Source of the DNA: Delphinapterus leucas
Taxonomy: Eukaryota; Chordata; Mammalia; Artiodactyla; Monodontidae
DNA: 64,000 nucleotides
Reading direction: 5' to 3'
NCBI RefSeq assembly: GCF_002288925.2
Contig: NW_022098008.1
Span: forward strand, 6,099,972 to 6,163,971
Shown here: piece by piece, positions 34,537 to 45,889 of the stretch
Layout: the number at the start of each line of letters is the position of its first letter
How positions within the stretch are numbered: the stretch's first letter is position 1
Notes under the pieces: model-generated
What the model saw: only the letters and a program-made list of their open reading frames with translations
Told to the model about the DNA's origin: nothing
The model's database searches: none
Program-made: the position numbers and the translations under genes

Positions 34537-34739
34537 GGGCTTCCCTGGTGGCGCAGTGGTTGAGAGTCCGCCTGCTGATGCAGGGGACACGGGTTCGTGC
34601 CCCGGTCCAGGAAGATCCCACATGCCGTGGAGCAGCTGCACCCGTGAGCCATGGACGCTAAGCCTGTGCATCCAGAGCCTGTGCTCCGCAATGGGAGAGG
34701 CCACAACAGTGAGAGGCCCGCATACCATGAAAAAAAAAA
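34537..34739 (+). mobile_element. CHR-2-type SINE (copy 4) nested in the old L1
   Basis: A full-length copy with A-box TGGCGCAGTGG and B-box-like GGGTTCGTGCC, ending in an A-tail. The duplication AAAATGGTGCTGAATT / AAAATTGTGCTGAATT is at 34521-34536 and 34740-34755 (one mismatch). The frames crossing it on both strands are artefacts. Confidence 0.95.
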
Positions 34740-35345
34740 AAAATTGTGCTGAATTAACTGGATATACATGCAAAAAAAAAAAAACACAAAAAAACCCTCT
34801 ATCTCTACCTGTCACCATAAAAAGAAATTAGATCAGGTGAATCATCTAATTGTAGCTAAATGTAAAAACTAAAACTATAAAGCTTCTAAATGAAAACATT
34901 AAAGAACATCTTTGTTGGGGGTAAAATCGACACTGAGTTTCTTATGCAGGAAACAGAAAATAATAACCTTTAAAGAATAAAATTTTCTCATCAAAAACAC
35001 CATTTAGAACATGACTAGGTAAGCCAAAGATAAGAAAACATAATGAAAAATACAGGTCTGACAAAAAAACTTTTTATCCAGAATATATAAAGAACTTCTG
35101 CAATTCAATAATATGAAGACAAACAACCTAATTAAAAATCAGACAAAAATCTGAACAGACATTGCACAAAGGATGACATATAAAAAGCCCCATAAGCACA
35201 GGAACAAGGCCTCAAACAGGGCTTCAGATTTATTAGTCAATGGGGAAATGCAAATTAACATCACAATGAAAATAACACTAGCCACAAGCCAAAATTACTT
35301 AATGTAAAAGAATGACAACACCAATTACTGGCAAGCTTGTCATAG

Positions 35346-36370
35346 GTGTCTGGCACCAACTTACTGCTTACTATCATGAGGTCTTCCAACTCTGGTTCTT
35401 GTGGAGTGAAAATACACTATCCATTTTATTGTTTTCTAAACACCCACCTTCTATTCTAGTAGCTACAGGACAGAGAAATAAATATAAAGCCAGGCCTCAT
35501 ATGCTAAGTGAGGAAATGCAGACCTCATTATCAAAGAAAAATACTGGACTTGATTCTGTATTAGGCAAGAATGAGCTTGCCCCCAAATTCTACCACCTTA
35601 GTTTATTTTTTTCCCTGTCTCAACTCTGATAGGATTATGACTATATTTGGGAGGAAAATAATGCACTGATTTTATTTACCTTATTTTCTTTTTTGTGGCA
35701 AAACAGCATTGTAAATTTGGACTAATCCATGACCAGTTGATGGAGGCAGCTTAGAGTTTGAGAAAATAATTCCACTTAATATTTGATGTGGAAATTCAAA
35801 CTGGAAATGTACTTTTAAAAAGCAACCAGTTTAAGGTCTCCAAGGAGTTTACAGGCCTACCAGTTTTATCAGCTTCTGTAACACTCATCCCTACTCACCC
35901 TCCCCGTCTTCCTTCCCAGGGTCTCCTCCACGCAGGCAAACGTCTGTACCATGTGATTCTGAGTCAACTCATGAATTCTGACAAATGTGGCAGAAAGGAA
36001 ATGTACAGTTAATTAAATTTCATTATGTCTGCTACCAGGCTTCATTTCAGCATAGGAGACAAGCTAATCTAATAAGCAGCTGACCAGGACCTTGATTGTT
36101 GTGCTTCCCAGGGGACGTGTTCAGGTAGCTAACTGGCTGTCTCTGGTTTGCCCAGACATGTCTGTGATAATCTACAGACTGTTGGAGAGAGGCCTGCAGC
36201 CAGGTATCCTTGTAAGTCTGCTGACACTATGATAGAAGTAGGTGGTCTGTTATCACACCACACATGAGAATGAAGAGTCATCTTGAAATGATGACAGTGA
36301 GCAAGTGAAGACAAGATGAATTGAGCTTGTAATGGGGATGCATATGGAGAATCTACCTATGTCTGTGTCC
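35346..36370. other. Unassigned sequence
   Basis: The frame 35312-35629 begins inside the old L1 tail and has no motif. Nothing else is recognised. Confidence 0.4.
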
Positions 36371-36466
36371 ATATCCATATCCATATCTACATCTATCTAT
36401 CTACAGAGATAATTAGATAGATAGATAGATAGATATGTAATTAGATAGAAATAGAAACAGAGATAG
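36371..36466. repeat. ATCT/AGAT simple repeat with mirror arms
   Basis: CCATAT and ATCTATCTATCT units (36371-36403) are followed, after a short spacer, by AGATAGATAGATAGATAGAT (36414-36434) and related GATAGA units. The two halves are complementary and could pair. Confidence 0.9.
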
Positions 36467-36484
36467 ACAGAGAACACTTAATCC

Positions 36485-36605
36485 GCAGGTTTACAGGGGA
36501 AGAGTTGGAGGCCCAGATGTGAAGGAACTACCCGGAATTATATTATCAATGGCAGGTGGAGTCAGGATCCAAACCCTTGCCTGCCAAGGCCTAGAGCCTT
36601 TGCTT
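36485..36605 (-). mobile_element. MIR SINE fragment
   Basis: 'tttacaggggaagagttgg', 'gtggagtcaggatccaaac' and 'agagcctttgctttcagtca' correspond to the antisense MIR 5' half. Confidence 0.7.
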
Positions 36606-36639
36606 TCAGTCACAATATGACATCATTCACATGACTAAC

Positions 36640-36775
36640 CATCTCATCCCTTGGGACTCAACTCACCTGCTCCAGGAAGTCCCTGCTCACCCTTCTTCCT
36701 GCCCCAGCTTGGGGTGCCTGCTTCCCTGTGACTGTCTAGTAATTTGCTTGTAACTCATCTTTGAGCACTGGGCAG
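36640..36775 (+). mobile_element. L2 LINE fragment
   Basis: 'cacctgctccaggaagtccc', 'gcccagcttggggtgcc' and 'cttccctgtgactgtctag' resemble L2 near its 3' end. Confidence 0.6.
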
Positions 36776-38667
36776 TATCGTGAAAACAGCATGTTATAAA
36801 GGAGGCATCACCACCCAGTGAGAAAGACAAAGGTTATTCAGCAAATAGTGTGAGAAACTGGCTACATAACTGAGGGGGGAAAAAGCTTGTCAAATTTTAC
36901 CATCCAGCAACAACCAAAATAAAGTCCAAGTGAAGAGATAGTGTAAACAAATAATTAAGGAAAACATAGTGAATATCTAATTTTGTAGTGAGGGAGTCCT
37001 TTCTGAGCCCAAAAGGGACTCCCTCTGGGCCCTAAATTCTGCACTGTTTTCTTTGGTGTTTCTTCTCATTTGTCCGCCGGAAGCTGGAGCACCTGAGAGA
37101 GGTTTCCATCTCACTTCTCCAGGGGGATTGTCATATGATGCAGCACCACCTGCTCCAGGCACTTATCCCTTGCACCTGGAGGAAGCACCTTGGAAGCCTT
37201 TCTTCCCCCTAGTATGTTAAAACTATCAAAGGAAGTAAAGCAGGAGCCAAGCAAGGTTAAATGGGTCCTTTCAGTACTGATTCCAATCGCCCCTTGGTCA
37301 TAGAACTCTTCCCTCCTACCTGCATGTATGGGTGTCAGACACAGTTGGCTCATGGACTTTGTGGCTGACATTGATGGGCCTGGCTGCTTGGGATGGTAAA
37401 ATCCCATGCCCAAGTGAATATTTAGACTCTATCTACTAAAACCAAAATCAAAGCTGACAAGAGCTGTTGGAAATGAGATGAAAGGAAATGAGTCATTTTG
37501 GGAGTCATACTTCAACTAAGTGCAAAGGACAAAAAAGGGTAATGATGTAAAAAGAGGTAGAAGAAAGCTAAATAGGGGGCACTTGCAAAAGGTGCTAGAA
37601 TAGTAGAGATTATTAACTGATACTGGAAATCTTTTAGTTCCGCCATTTAATTTCCTTGACTCAGAAAATGCCAGAAGCTGTTCTTGACAGATGTACCAGA
37701 GAACAGTGTAAACTGAAGACATACTGCAGCAAAATTAGATTGTATTTAAACTTTGGCTATCTTTTAAAAACTCTATTTTTAAAAATAGTTGCATAGTCAT
37801 TCTAGAATCCCTTATGTTCTGTTTATTCAAAGGCATATTTTAAAAATTGGGGTTTTTGTGTTTGGTTGCATTTGGGAAAAAATAAATTGTCCATTTGGGG
37901 CCACAGAGAGGAAGCAAGATTTTTCTCTTTGAAGGTAGTTTAATAGTTTAAGAAAGTGTTGCCTGACTTTCATCATCAGAAAAGGTGAAATATTGTACAA
38001 AACATTTGACAGGGCCATGGTATAGTTCAGTAATGATACCAAAAATAATGAACATTATGGTGTGGATGAAATTGGCCCACAGAAACCTGCAGTATAAATG
38101 TCGTTATGTTTAACACATATGAAAAAGAGTTCAGTGTGTTTTTGCTTCTGGGCATTTAAAAGGTTGGTTATTTATAGCAACGATTTATGTATTATATAAT
38201 ATATGTATTTATATATTCAGTACTTTTATCAGGTTTATTTATTACTATAAACTGTATTTCAGCTTTTTCACATTTTACCATTGGTAACAAAAATAATATT
38301 CAAACTGAAGAAAAAAGTGGTTACCATTTGAATCTGTGGTCCTTTTTTAAAGGGAATTCAGTGTTAATGTAGTTTCATTACCATTTTCAAAATGAATGTA
38401 GGAGATAAACTTTGGAATGATCATCTTTTCAGCTTTTGAAGATGCTTGTGCTTCCTGGCCATTTGAATTTCCTCATCTTTGAAGTAGCTTTTTAAATCTT
38501 TTTGTCTACAGGGTTATTTGTCTTTTTTCTTTTCAACTTGTAAAAGTTATATTTATAACAGCAATATTAATCCATTTGATTTTTAATATGTGTTGCAAGT
38601 ATATCCACCCAAGCCTTGTTTATAGTGGCTTTTACTATGCAATTTAAAATGTTAGGTCCTTCCTGGA
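36776..38667. other. Unassigned sequence
   Basis: About 1.9 kb. Minus frames 36977-37413 and 37516-38042 are short and unrecognised. The 38150-38300 part is very AT-rich. Confidence 0.4.
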
Positions 38668-39046
38668 AGGTATTTTGCTTAGTGAAATAAGTAAGACAGA
38701 GAAAAACAAACACTGTATATTATCACTTATATGTGGAATCTAAAAAGCAAAACAAACAAATGAATATAAAAAAATAGAAACAGACTCACAGATACAGAGA
38801 ACAAACCAGTGGTTACCAGCAGAGTGAGGGAAGGGGGACAGGGCAAGATAGGAGCAGGGGGTTAAGAGATACAAACTATTATTGTGTATAAAATAAACAA
38901 TAAACAAGGACATATTGTACAACACAGGGAATATAGCCAATATTTTATAACTTTAAATGGAATATAATCTATAAAATTACTGAATCATTCTTTGTACACC
39001 TAAACTAATATAATATTGTAAATCAGCTATACTTCAATTTAATTTT
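38668..39046 (+). mobile_element. 5'-truncated L1
   Basis: 'tagtgaaataagtaagacag', 'tatcacttatatgtggaatc', 'tggttaccagcagagtgagg', 'acacagggaatatagccaat' and 'taatataatattgtaaatc' are the end of ORF2 and the 3' UTR of an older artiodactyl L1 subfamily. No convincing target-site duplication is left. Confidence 0.88.
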
Positions 39047-39673
39047 TTAGTTAAATCCTCAAACATGACCATTTTCATTTATTGCCACTAGGTTTGTCCC
39101 CATTCCCAATATTAGGGCATCCTAAATATCTATTAATATATTTTTGTTTTTTCATTCAAATATAATCCATCTGGAAATCATTTTTAAATATTATGAGAAA
39201 CGACTCTGGAAATGTTTTCTTCTAAATGGAAGTTGATATCTTTGGATCAATTAAAAATAATATTCTAAAGTAAAAACTATTTGTTTCTGATAATTGGTAA
39301 AGTCATTGAAGAGTAGGGTCAAACAGAATGTTTCAGCACCTGTATGAAAATAGAGCACAATTTTATTGCAAGACAGAAAACGAAACCTGAAGAAATGGCA
39401 GAGGATCCTGTGCTACCAATGGGAACACTCTGAGATCCAGCTGCATCCATCCTTCCCCCACTTAACATGAAATTCCAGCCCCATATTCATCTTGTTCTGG
39501 AACTGGAAAAATAATGGTAAAACTTAAAGAAAATTTTAAAATCTTAAGAACCTGTATAAAATTTATAAAATAAGTAAAAGAGTAAGGGAGAATTTGCTAA
39601 CCTGTTTGTATAACTTTCTGTGAATTCAGAGTTGGAATTGCACAGAAACCAACAGATCAATAAACCGAATAGC

Positions 39674-39674
<1 letters not shown>
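39047..39674. other. Unassigned AT-rich sequence
   Basis: No recognised repeat; it leads into the AC tract and the L1. Confidence 0.4.

Positions 39675-39710
<36 letters not shown>
39675..39710. repeat. (AC)18 microsatellite beside the L1 5' end
   Basis: A pure AC run, then 'aaaacacaaaataaagg' and the L1 5' UTR. The L1 may have landed next to it, or the run may have grown at the junction. Confidence 0.95.
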
Positions 39711-39714
<4 letters not shown>

Positions 39715-40401
39715 CACAAAATAAAGGAACAGAGAGGAGCTTCAAGATGTTGGAAGAGTAAGATGCAGAGATCACCTTCTTCACCACAAATACATCAGAA
39801 ATACATCTATATGTGGAACAACTCCTACAGAACACCTACTGAACGCTGGCAGAAGACCTCAGACTGCCCAAAAGAGCCATGTGGAGGACAGGCTCTTGGT
39901 GCTCCAGCCAGGCATCAGGGCTGTGCCACTGAGGTGCGAGAGCCAAGTTCAGGACACTGGTCCACAAGAGACCTCCTTGCTCCACATAATATCAAACAGT
40001 GAAAATCTCCCAGAGATCTCCAACTCAATGCCAAAACCCAGCTCCACTCAATGACCAGCAAGCTACAGTGCAGGACACCCTATGCCAAACAACTAGCAAG
40101 ACAGGAACACAACCCCATCCATTAGCACAGAGGCTGCCTAAAATCATAATAAGGCCAAAGACACCCCAAAACACACCACCAGATGTTGACCTGCCCATCA
40201 GAAAGACAAGATTCAACCTCATCCACCAGAACACAGGCACTAGTCCCCTCCACCAGGAAGCCTACACAACCCACTGAACCAACCTTAGCCACTGGGGACA
40301 GACACCAAAAACAACAGGAACTACAAACCTGCAGCTTGCAAGAAGGAGACCCGAAACACAGTAAGTTTAGCAAAATAAGAAGACAGAGAAACACACAGCA
40401 G

Positions 40402-41268
40402 ATGAAGAAGCAAAGCAAAAACCCACCAGGCCGAACAAATGAAGAAGAAATAGGCAGTCTACCTGAAAAAGAATTCAGAATAATGATAGTAAAGATGATC
40501 CAAAAACTTGGAAATAGGATGGAGAAAATATAAGAAACATTTAACAAGGACCTAAAAGAACTAAAGAGCAAACAAACAGTGATGAACAACACAATAAATG
40601 AAATTAAAAATTCTCTAGAAGGAATCAATAGCAGAATAACTGAGGCAGAAGAATGGATAAGTGAGCTGGAAGATAGAATAGTGGAAATAACTACTGCAGA
40701 GCCGAATAAAGCAAAAAGAATGGAAAGAATTGAGGACAGTCTCAGAGACCTCTGGGACAACATTAAACACACCAACATTCGAATTATAGGGGTCCCAGAT
40801 AAAGAAGAGAAAAAGAAAGTGACTGAGAAAATATTTGAAGACATTATAGTTGAAAACTTCCCTAATATGGGAAAGGAAATAGTTAATCAAGTCCAGGAAA
40901 CACAGAGAGTCCCATACAGGATAAATCCAAGGAGAAACATGCCAAGACACATATTAATCAAACTATCAAAAATTAAATACAAACAACAAAGATTAAAAGC
41001 AGCAAGGGAAAAACACCAAATAACACACAAGGGAATACTCATAAGGTTAACAGCTGATCTTTCAACGGGAACTCTGCAAGCTAGAAGGGAGAGGCAGGAC
41101 ATATTTAAAGTGATAAAGGAGAAAAACCTACACCCAAGATTACTCTACACAACAAGAATCTCATTCAGATTTGATGGAGAAATTAAAAACTTTACAGACA
41201 AACAAAAACTAAGAGAATTCATCACCAACAAACCAGCTTCACAACAAATGCTAAAGGAACTTGTCTAG
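40402..41268 (+). pseudogene. L1 ORF1 (RNA-binding chaperone), one stop
   Basis: ORF1p is the trimeric nucleic-acid chaperone of L1. The chosen start (MKKQSKN) lies 43 codons before a premature TAA at 40531-40533. Beyond it the same frame continues to the normal end (…ELV, stop 41266-41268). A coiled-coil region (INEIKNSLEGINSRITEAEEWISELEDR), the RRM-like part (NIRIIGVPDKEE) and the C-terminal domain (RLTADLSTGTLQARRERQDIF) are all visible. The only lesion I see is this one stop. Upstream frames starting at 39999 or 40183 reach into the 5' UTR and are not the natural start. The antisense frame 40122-40844 is a shadow. Confidence 0.9.
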
Positions 41269-42478
41269 GCAGAACACACAAGAGAAGGAAAAGACCTACA
41301 ATAATAAACCCAAAACAATTGATAAAATGGTAATAGGAACATACATATCCATAATTACCTTAAATGTAAATGGATTAAATGCTCCCACCAAAAGACATAG
41401 ACTGGATGAATGGATACAAAAACAAGATCCGTATATATGCTGTCTACAAGAGACCCACTTCAGATCTACGGACACATACAGACTGAAAGTGAGGGGATAG
41501 AAAAAGATATTCCATGCAAATGGTAATCAAAAGAAACCTGGAGTAGCAATTCTCATATCAGACAAAATAGACTTTAAAACAAAGACTATTACAAAAGACA
41601 AAGAAGGACACTACATAATGATCAAGGGATCAATCCAAGAAGAAGATATAACATATGTAAATATTTATGCACCCAACATAGGAGTATCTCAGTACATAAG
41701 GCAAATACTAACAGCCATAAAAGGGGAAATCAACAGTAACACAATCATAGTAGGGGACTTTAACGCCCCACTTTCACCAATGGACAGATCATCCAAAATG
41801 AAAATAAATAAGGAAACACAAGCTTTAAATGATACATTAAACAAGATGGACTTAATTGATATTTATAGGGCATTCCATCCAAACACAACACAATACACAT
41901 TTTTCTCAAGTGATCATAGAACATTCTCCAAGATAGATTATATCTTGTGTCACAAATCAAGCCTTGGTAAATTTAAGAAAACTGAAATCATATCTAGTAT
42001 CTTTTCCGACCACAACACTATGAGACTAGATATCAATTACAGGAAAAAAATCTGTAAGAAATACAAACACAGGGAGGCTAAACAACACAGTTCTTAATAG
42101 CCAAGAGATCACTGAAGAAATCAAAGAGGAAATCAAAAAATACCTAGAAACAAATAACAATGAAAACACAACGACCCAAAACCTATGGGATGCCGCAGAA
42201 GCAGTTGTAAGAGGGAATTTTAGAGATATACAAGCCTACCTTAAAAAACAAGAAACAGCTCAAATAAACAACCTAACCTTACACCTAAAGCAATTAGAGA
42301 AAGAAGAACAAGAAAACCCCAAAATTAGCATAAAGAAATCATAAAGATCAGATCAGAAATAAATGAAAAAGAAGGAAAGGATAGCAAAGATCAATAAAAC
42401 TAAAAGCTGGTTCTTTGAGAAGATAAACCAAATTGATAAACCATTAGCCAGACTTATCAAGAAAAAAAGGGAGAAGAC

Positions 42479-42680
42479 TCGGCTTCCCTGGTGGTGCAGT
42501 GGTTGAGAGTCCGACTGCCGATGCAGGGGACATGGGTTCGTGCCCCGGTCTGGGAAGATCCCACGTGCCACGGAGCGGCTGGGCCCATGAGCCATGGCCA
42601 CTAAGCCTGTGCGTCCAGAGCTTGTGCTCCACAACGGGAGAGGCCACAACAGTGATAGACCTGAGTACCGCAAAAAAAAA
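42479..42680 (+). mobile_element. CHR-2-type SINE (copy 5) inside L1 ORF2
   Basis: It runs from 'tcggcttccctggtggtg' to 'gagtaccgc' plus an A-run. A perfect 17-bp duplication, AAAAAAAGGGAGAAGAC, is at 42462-42478 and 42681-42697. It splits the L1 between the endonuclease and reverse-transcriptase regions. Open frames across it, such as 42353-42778 on the minus strand, are artefacts. Confidence 0.96.
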
Positions 42681-44852
42681 AAAAAAAGGGAGAAGACAAT
42701 AGAATTGGAAATGAAAAAGGAGAAGTAACAACTGACACTGCAGAAATGCAAAGAATCATGAGAGATTACTACAAGCAACTCTATGCCAATAAAATGGAAA
42801 ACCTGGAAGAAATGGACAAATTCTTACAAATGCTCAACCTTCTGAGAGTGAACCAGGAGGAAATAGAAAATTTGAACAGACCAATCACAAGCACTGAAAT
42901 TGAAACTGGGATTAAAAATCTTCCAACAAACAAAAGCCCAGGACAAGATGGCTTCACAGGCAAATTCTATCAGACATTTAGAGAAGATCTAACACCTATC
43001 CTTCTCAAACTCTTCCAAAATATAGCAGAGGGTGGAACACTCTCAAGCTCATTCTACGATGACACCATCACTCTGATACCAAAACCAGAAAAAGATTTCA
43101 CAAAGAAAGAAAACTACAGGCCAATATCACTGATGAACATAGATGCAAAAATCCTCAACAAAAATACTAGCAAACAGAATCCAACAGCACATTAAAAGGA
43201 TCATACACTATGATCAAGCGGGGTTTATTCCAGGAATGCAAGGATTCTTCAATATATGCAAGTCAATCAACGTGATACACCATATTAACAAATTGAAGGA
43301 GAAAAACAATATGATCATCTCAATACATGCAGAGAAAGCTTTTGACAAAATTCAACACTGATTTATGATAAAAACTCTTCAGAAAGTAGGCAAAGAGGGA
43401 ACTTTCCTTAACATAATAAAGGCCATATATGACAAACCCACAGCCAACATCGTCCTCAATGGTGAAAAACTGAAACCATTTCCACTAAGATCAGGAACAA
43501 AACAAGGTTGCCCACTCTCACCACTATTATTCACATAGTTTTGGAAGTTTTAGCCACAGCAATCAGAGAAGAAAAAGATATAAAAGGAATCCAGATCAGA
43601 AAAGAAGAAGTAAAGCTGTCATTGTTTGCAGATGACATGATACTATACATAGAGAATCCTAAAGATGCTACCAGAAAACTACTAGAGGTAATCAATGAAT
43701 TTGGTAAAGTAGCAGGATACAAAATTAATGTACAGAAATCTCTTGCATTCCTACACACTAATGATGAAAAATCTGAAAGTGAAATTAAGAAAATACTACC
43801 ATTTACCATTGCAACAAAAAGAATAAAGTATCTAGGAATAAACCTATCGAAGGAGACAAAAGACCTGTACGCAGAAAATTATGACACTGATGAAAGAAAT
43901 TAAAGATGATACAAATAGATGGAGAGATATGCCATGTTCTTGGATTGGAAGAATCAACATTGTGAAAATCACTATACAACCCAAAGCAATCTACAGATTC
44001 AATGCAACCCCTATCAAACTACCAATGGCATTTTTCACAGAACTAGAACAAAAAATTTCACAATTTGTATGGAAACACAAAAGATCCCGAATAGCCAAAG
44101 CAATCTTGAGAAAGAAAAACGGAGCTGGAGGAATCAGGCTCCCTGACTTCAGACTATACTACAAAGCTACAGTAATCAAGGCAGTATGGTACTGGAACAA
44201 AAACAGAAAGATAGATCAATGGAACAGGATAGAAAACCCAGAGATAAACCCATGCACATATGGTCACCTTATCTTTGATAAAGGAGGCAAGAATATACAG
44301 TGGAGAAAAGACAGCCTCTTCAATAAGTGGTGATGGGAAAACTGGATAGCTACATGTAAAAGAATAAAATTAGAACACTCCCTAACACCATATACAAAAA
44401 TAAACACAAAATGGATTATAGACCTAAATGTAAGGCCAGACACCTTCAAACTCTTAGAGGAAAACATAGGCAGAACACTCTATGACATAAATCACAGCAA
44501 GATCCTTCTTGACCCACCTCCTAGAGAAATGGAAATAAAAACAAAAATAAACAAATAGGACCTAATGAAACTTAAAAACTTTTGCACAGCAAAGGAAACC
44601 ATAAACGAGATGAGAAGACAACCCTCAGAATGGGAGAAAATATTTGCAAATGAAGCAATTGTCAGAGGAGTAATCTCCAAAACATACAAGCAACTCATGC
44701 AGCTCAATATCAAAAAAACAACCCAATCCAAAAATGGGCAGTGGACCTAAATAGACATTTCTCCAAAGAAGATATACAGATTGCCAACAGACACATGAAA
44801 GAATGCTCAACATCATTAATCATTATAGCAATGGAAATCAAAACTATAATGA

Positions 44853-45060
44853 GGGCTTCCCTAGTGGCACAGTGGTTGAGAGTCCACCTGCCAATGCAGG
44901 GGACGCGGGTTTGTGCCCCGGTCTGGGAAGATCCCACATGGCACAGAGTGGCTAGGCCCGTGAGCCATGGCCGCTGAGCCTGTACATCTGGAGCCTGTGC
45001 TCTGCAGTGGGAGAGACCACAACCGTGAGAGGCCTGTGTACTGCAAGAAAAAAAAAACAA
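44853..45060 (+). mobile_element. CHR-2-type SINE (copy 6) inside L1 ORF2
   Basis: It starts GGGCTTCCCTAG and ends 'tactgcaag' plus an A-run (with one C). Target-site duplication AAAACTATAATGA / AAAACTACAGTGA at 44840-44852 and 45061-45073 (two mismatches). More diverged than copies 3 and 4, with CpG-type changes. Confidence 0.94.
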
Positions 45061-45889
45061 AAAACTACAGTGAGATATCATCTCACACCAGTCAGAATGG
45101 CCATCATCAAAAAATCTACAAAGAATAAATGCTGGAGAGGGTGTGGAGAAAAGGGAACCCTCTCACACTGTTGGTGGGAATATGAATTGATACAGCCACT
45201 ATGGAGAACATTATGGAGATTCCTTAAAAAACTAAAAGTAGAACTACCATATGACCCAGCAATCCCACTACTGGGCATATACCCTGAGAAAACCATAATT
45301 CAGAAAGAGTCATGTACCAAAATGTTCATTGCAGCTCTATTTACAATAGCCAGGACATGGAAGCAACCTATGTGTCCATCAACAGATGAATGGATAAAGA
45401 AGGCGTGGCACATATGTACAATGGAGTATTACTCAGCTGTAAAAAGGAATGAAACTGAGTTATTTGTAGTGAGGTGGATGGACCTAGAGACTGTCATACA
45501 GAGTGAAGTAAGTTAGAAAGAGAAAAACAAATACTGTTCTCTAACACATATATATGGAATCTAAACAAAAGAAAAAATGGTCAGAAGAACGTAGGGGCAA
45601 GTCAGGAATAAAGATGCAGACCTATTAGAGAATGGGCTTGAGGATACGGTGAGGGGGGAGGGTAAGCTGGGACAAAGTGAGAGAGGGAAGCAGCTGCATA
45701 GCACAGGGATATCAGCTCGGTGCTTTGTGACCACTTAGAGGGGTGGGATAGGGAACGTGGGAGGGAGGGAGATGAAAGGGGGGAGAGATATGGGGACATA
45801 TGTATATGTATAACTGATTCACTTTGTTATAAAGTAGAAACTAACACACCATTGTAAAGCAATTATACTCTAATAAAGATGTTAAAAAA

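Larger units (their letters stand above)
32440..35345 (+). mobile_element. Old L1 (about 2.4 kb net), interrupted twice
   Basis: It runs from the ORF2 endonuclease region ('ttaaaatgaatggactaag', 'tgctgtttacaagagag') through the reverse-transcriptase region ('tttatatgcaaaatcc', 'acaatatgaaga'-like text near 33220) to the C-terminal region ('gcacaaaggatgacatat', 'caatggggaaatgcaaatt'). A younger L1 tail (33780-34146) and a CHR-2 SINE (34537-34739) each split it. All frames are broken. The order of parts shows one original insertion. Confidence 0.75.
41327..45564 (+). pseudogene. L1 ORF2 (endonuclease/reverse transcriptase), heavily broken
   Basis: The start codon lies 58 nt after ORF1. Endonuclease part: SIITLNVNGLNAPTKRHR, GDFNAPL and the SDHN motif (42005-42016) are present. 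Reverse transcriptase: the FADD box is intact (43625-43636, TTT GCA GAT GAC). Lesions: TGG to TAG at 41498-41500, a +1 shift near 42045-42052, SINE insertions at 42479 and 44853, a +1 shift near 43150, a TGA after KIQH near 43361, a -1 shift near 43533, a -2 shift near 43890, a TGA after NKW near 44333, and CAG to TAG at 45514-45516. The natural stop would be TAA at 45562-45564. Confidence 0.92.
39733..45889 (+). mobile_element. Near full-length L1 with two nested SINEs
   Basis: It starts in the 5' UTR at 'gagaggagcttcaagatgttgg' and ends with the L1 3' terminus 'gcaattatactctaataaag' plus a short A-rich tail. Total about 6.16 kb, or about 5.75 kb without the two SINEs. ORF1 (40402-41268) and ORF2 (from 41327) are separated by 58 nt, the usual L1 layout. 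Both frames are broken many times, so the element is not autonomous. No clear target-site duplication is seen; the candidate flanks (AAAATAAAGG / AAAGTAAAG) are weak. The 5' UTR type differs from that of the L1 at 55911. Confidence 0.95.

Noticed and set aside
40122..40844. 240-codon minus-strand open frame rich in Ser, Leu and Phe
   Set aside because: It is the antisense shadow of L1 ORF1. A similar 240-codon frame at 60640-61362 mirrors the other ORF1.
39733..45889. An active, full-length L1
   Set aside because: ORF1 has an in-frame stop, and ORF2 has several stops and shifts plus two SINE insertions.
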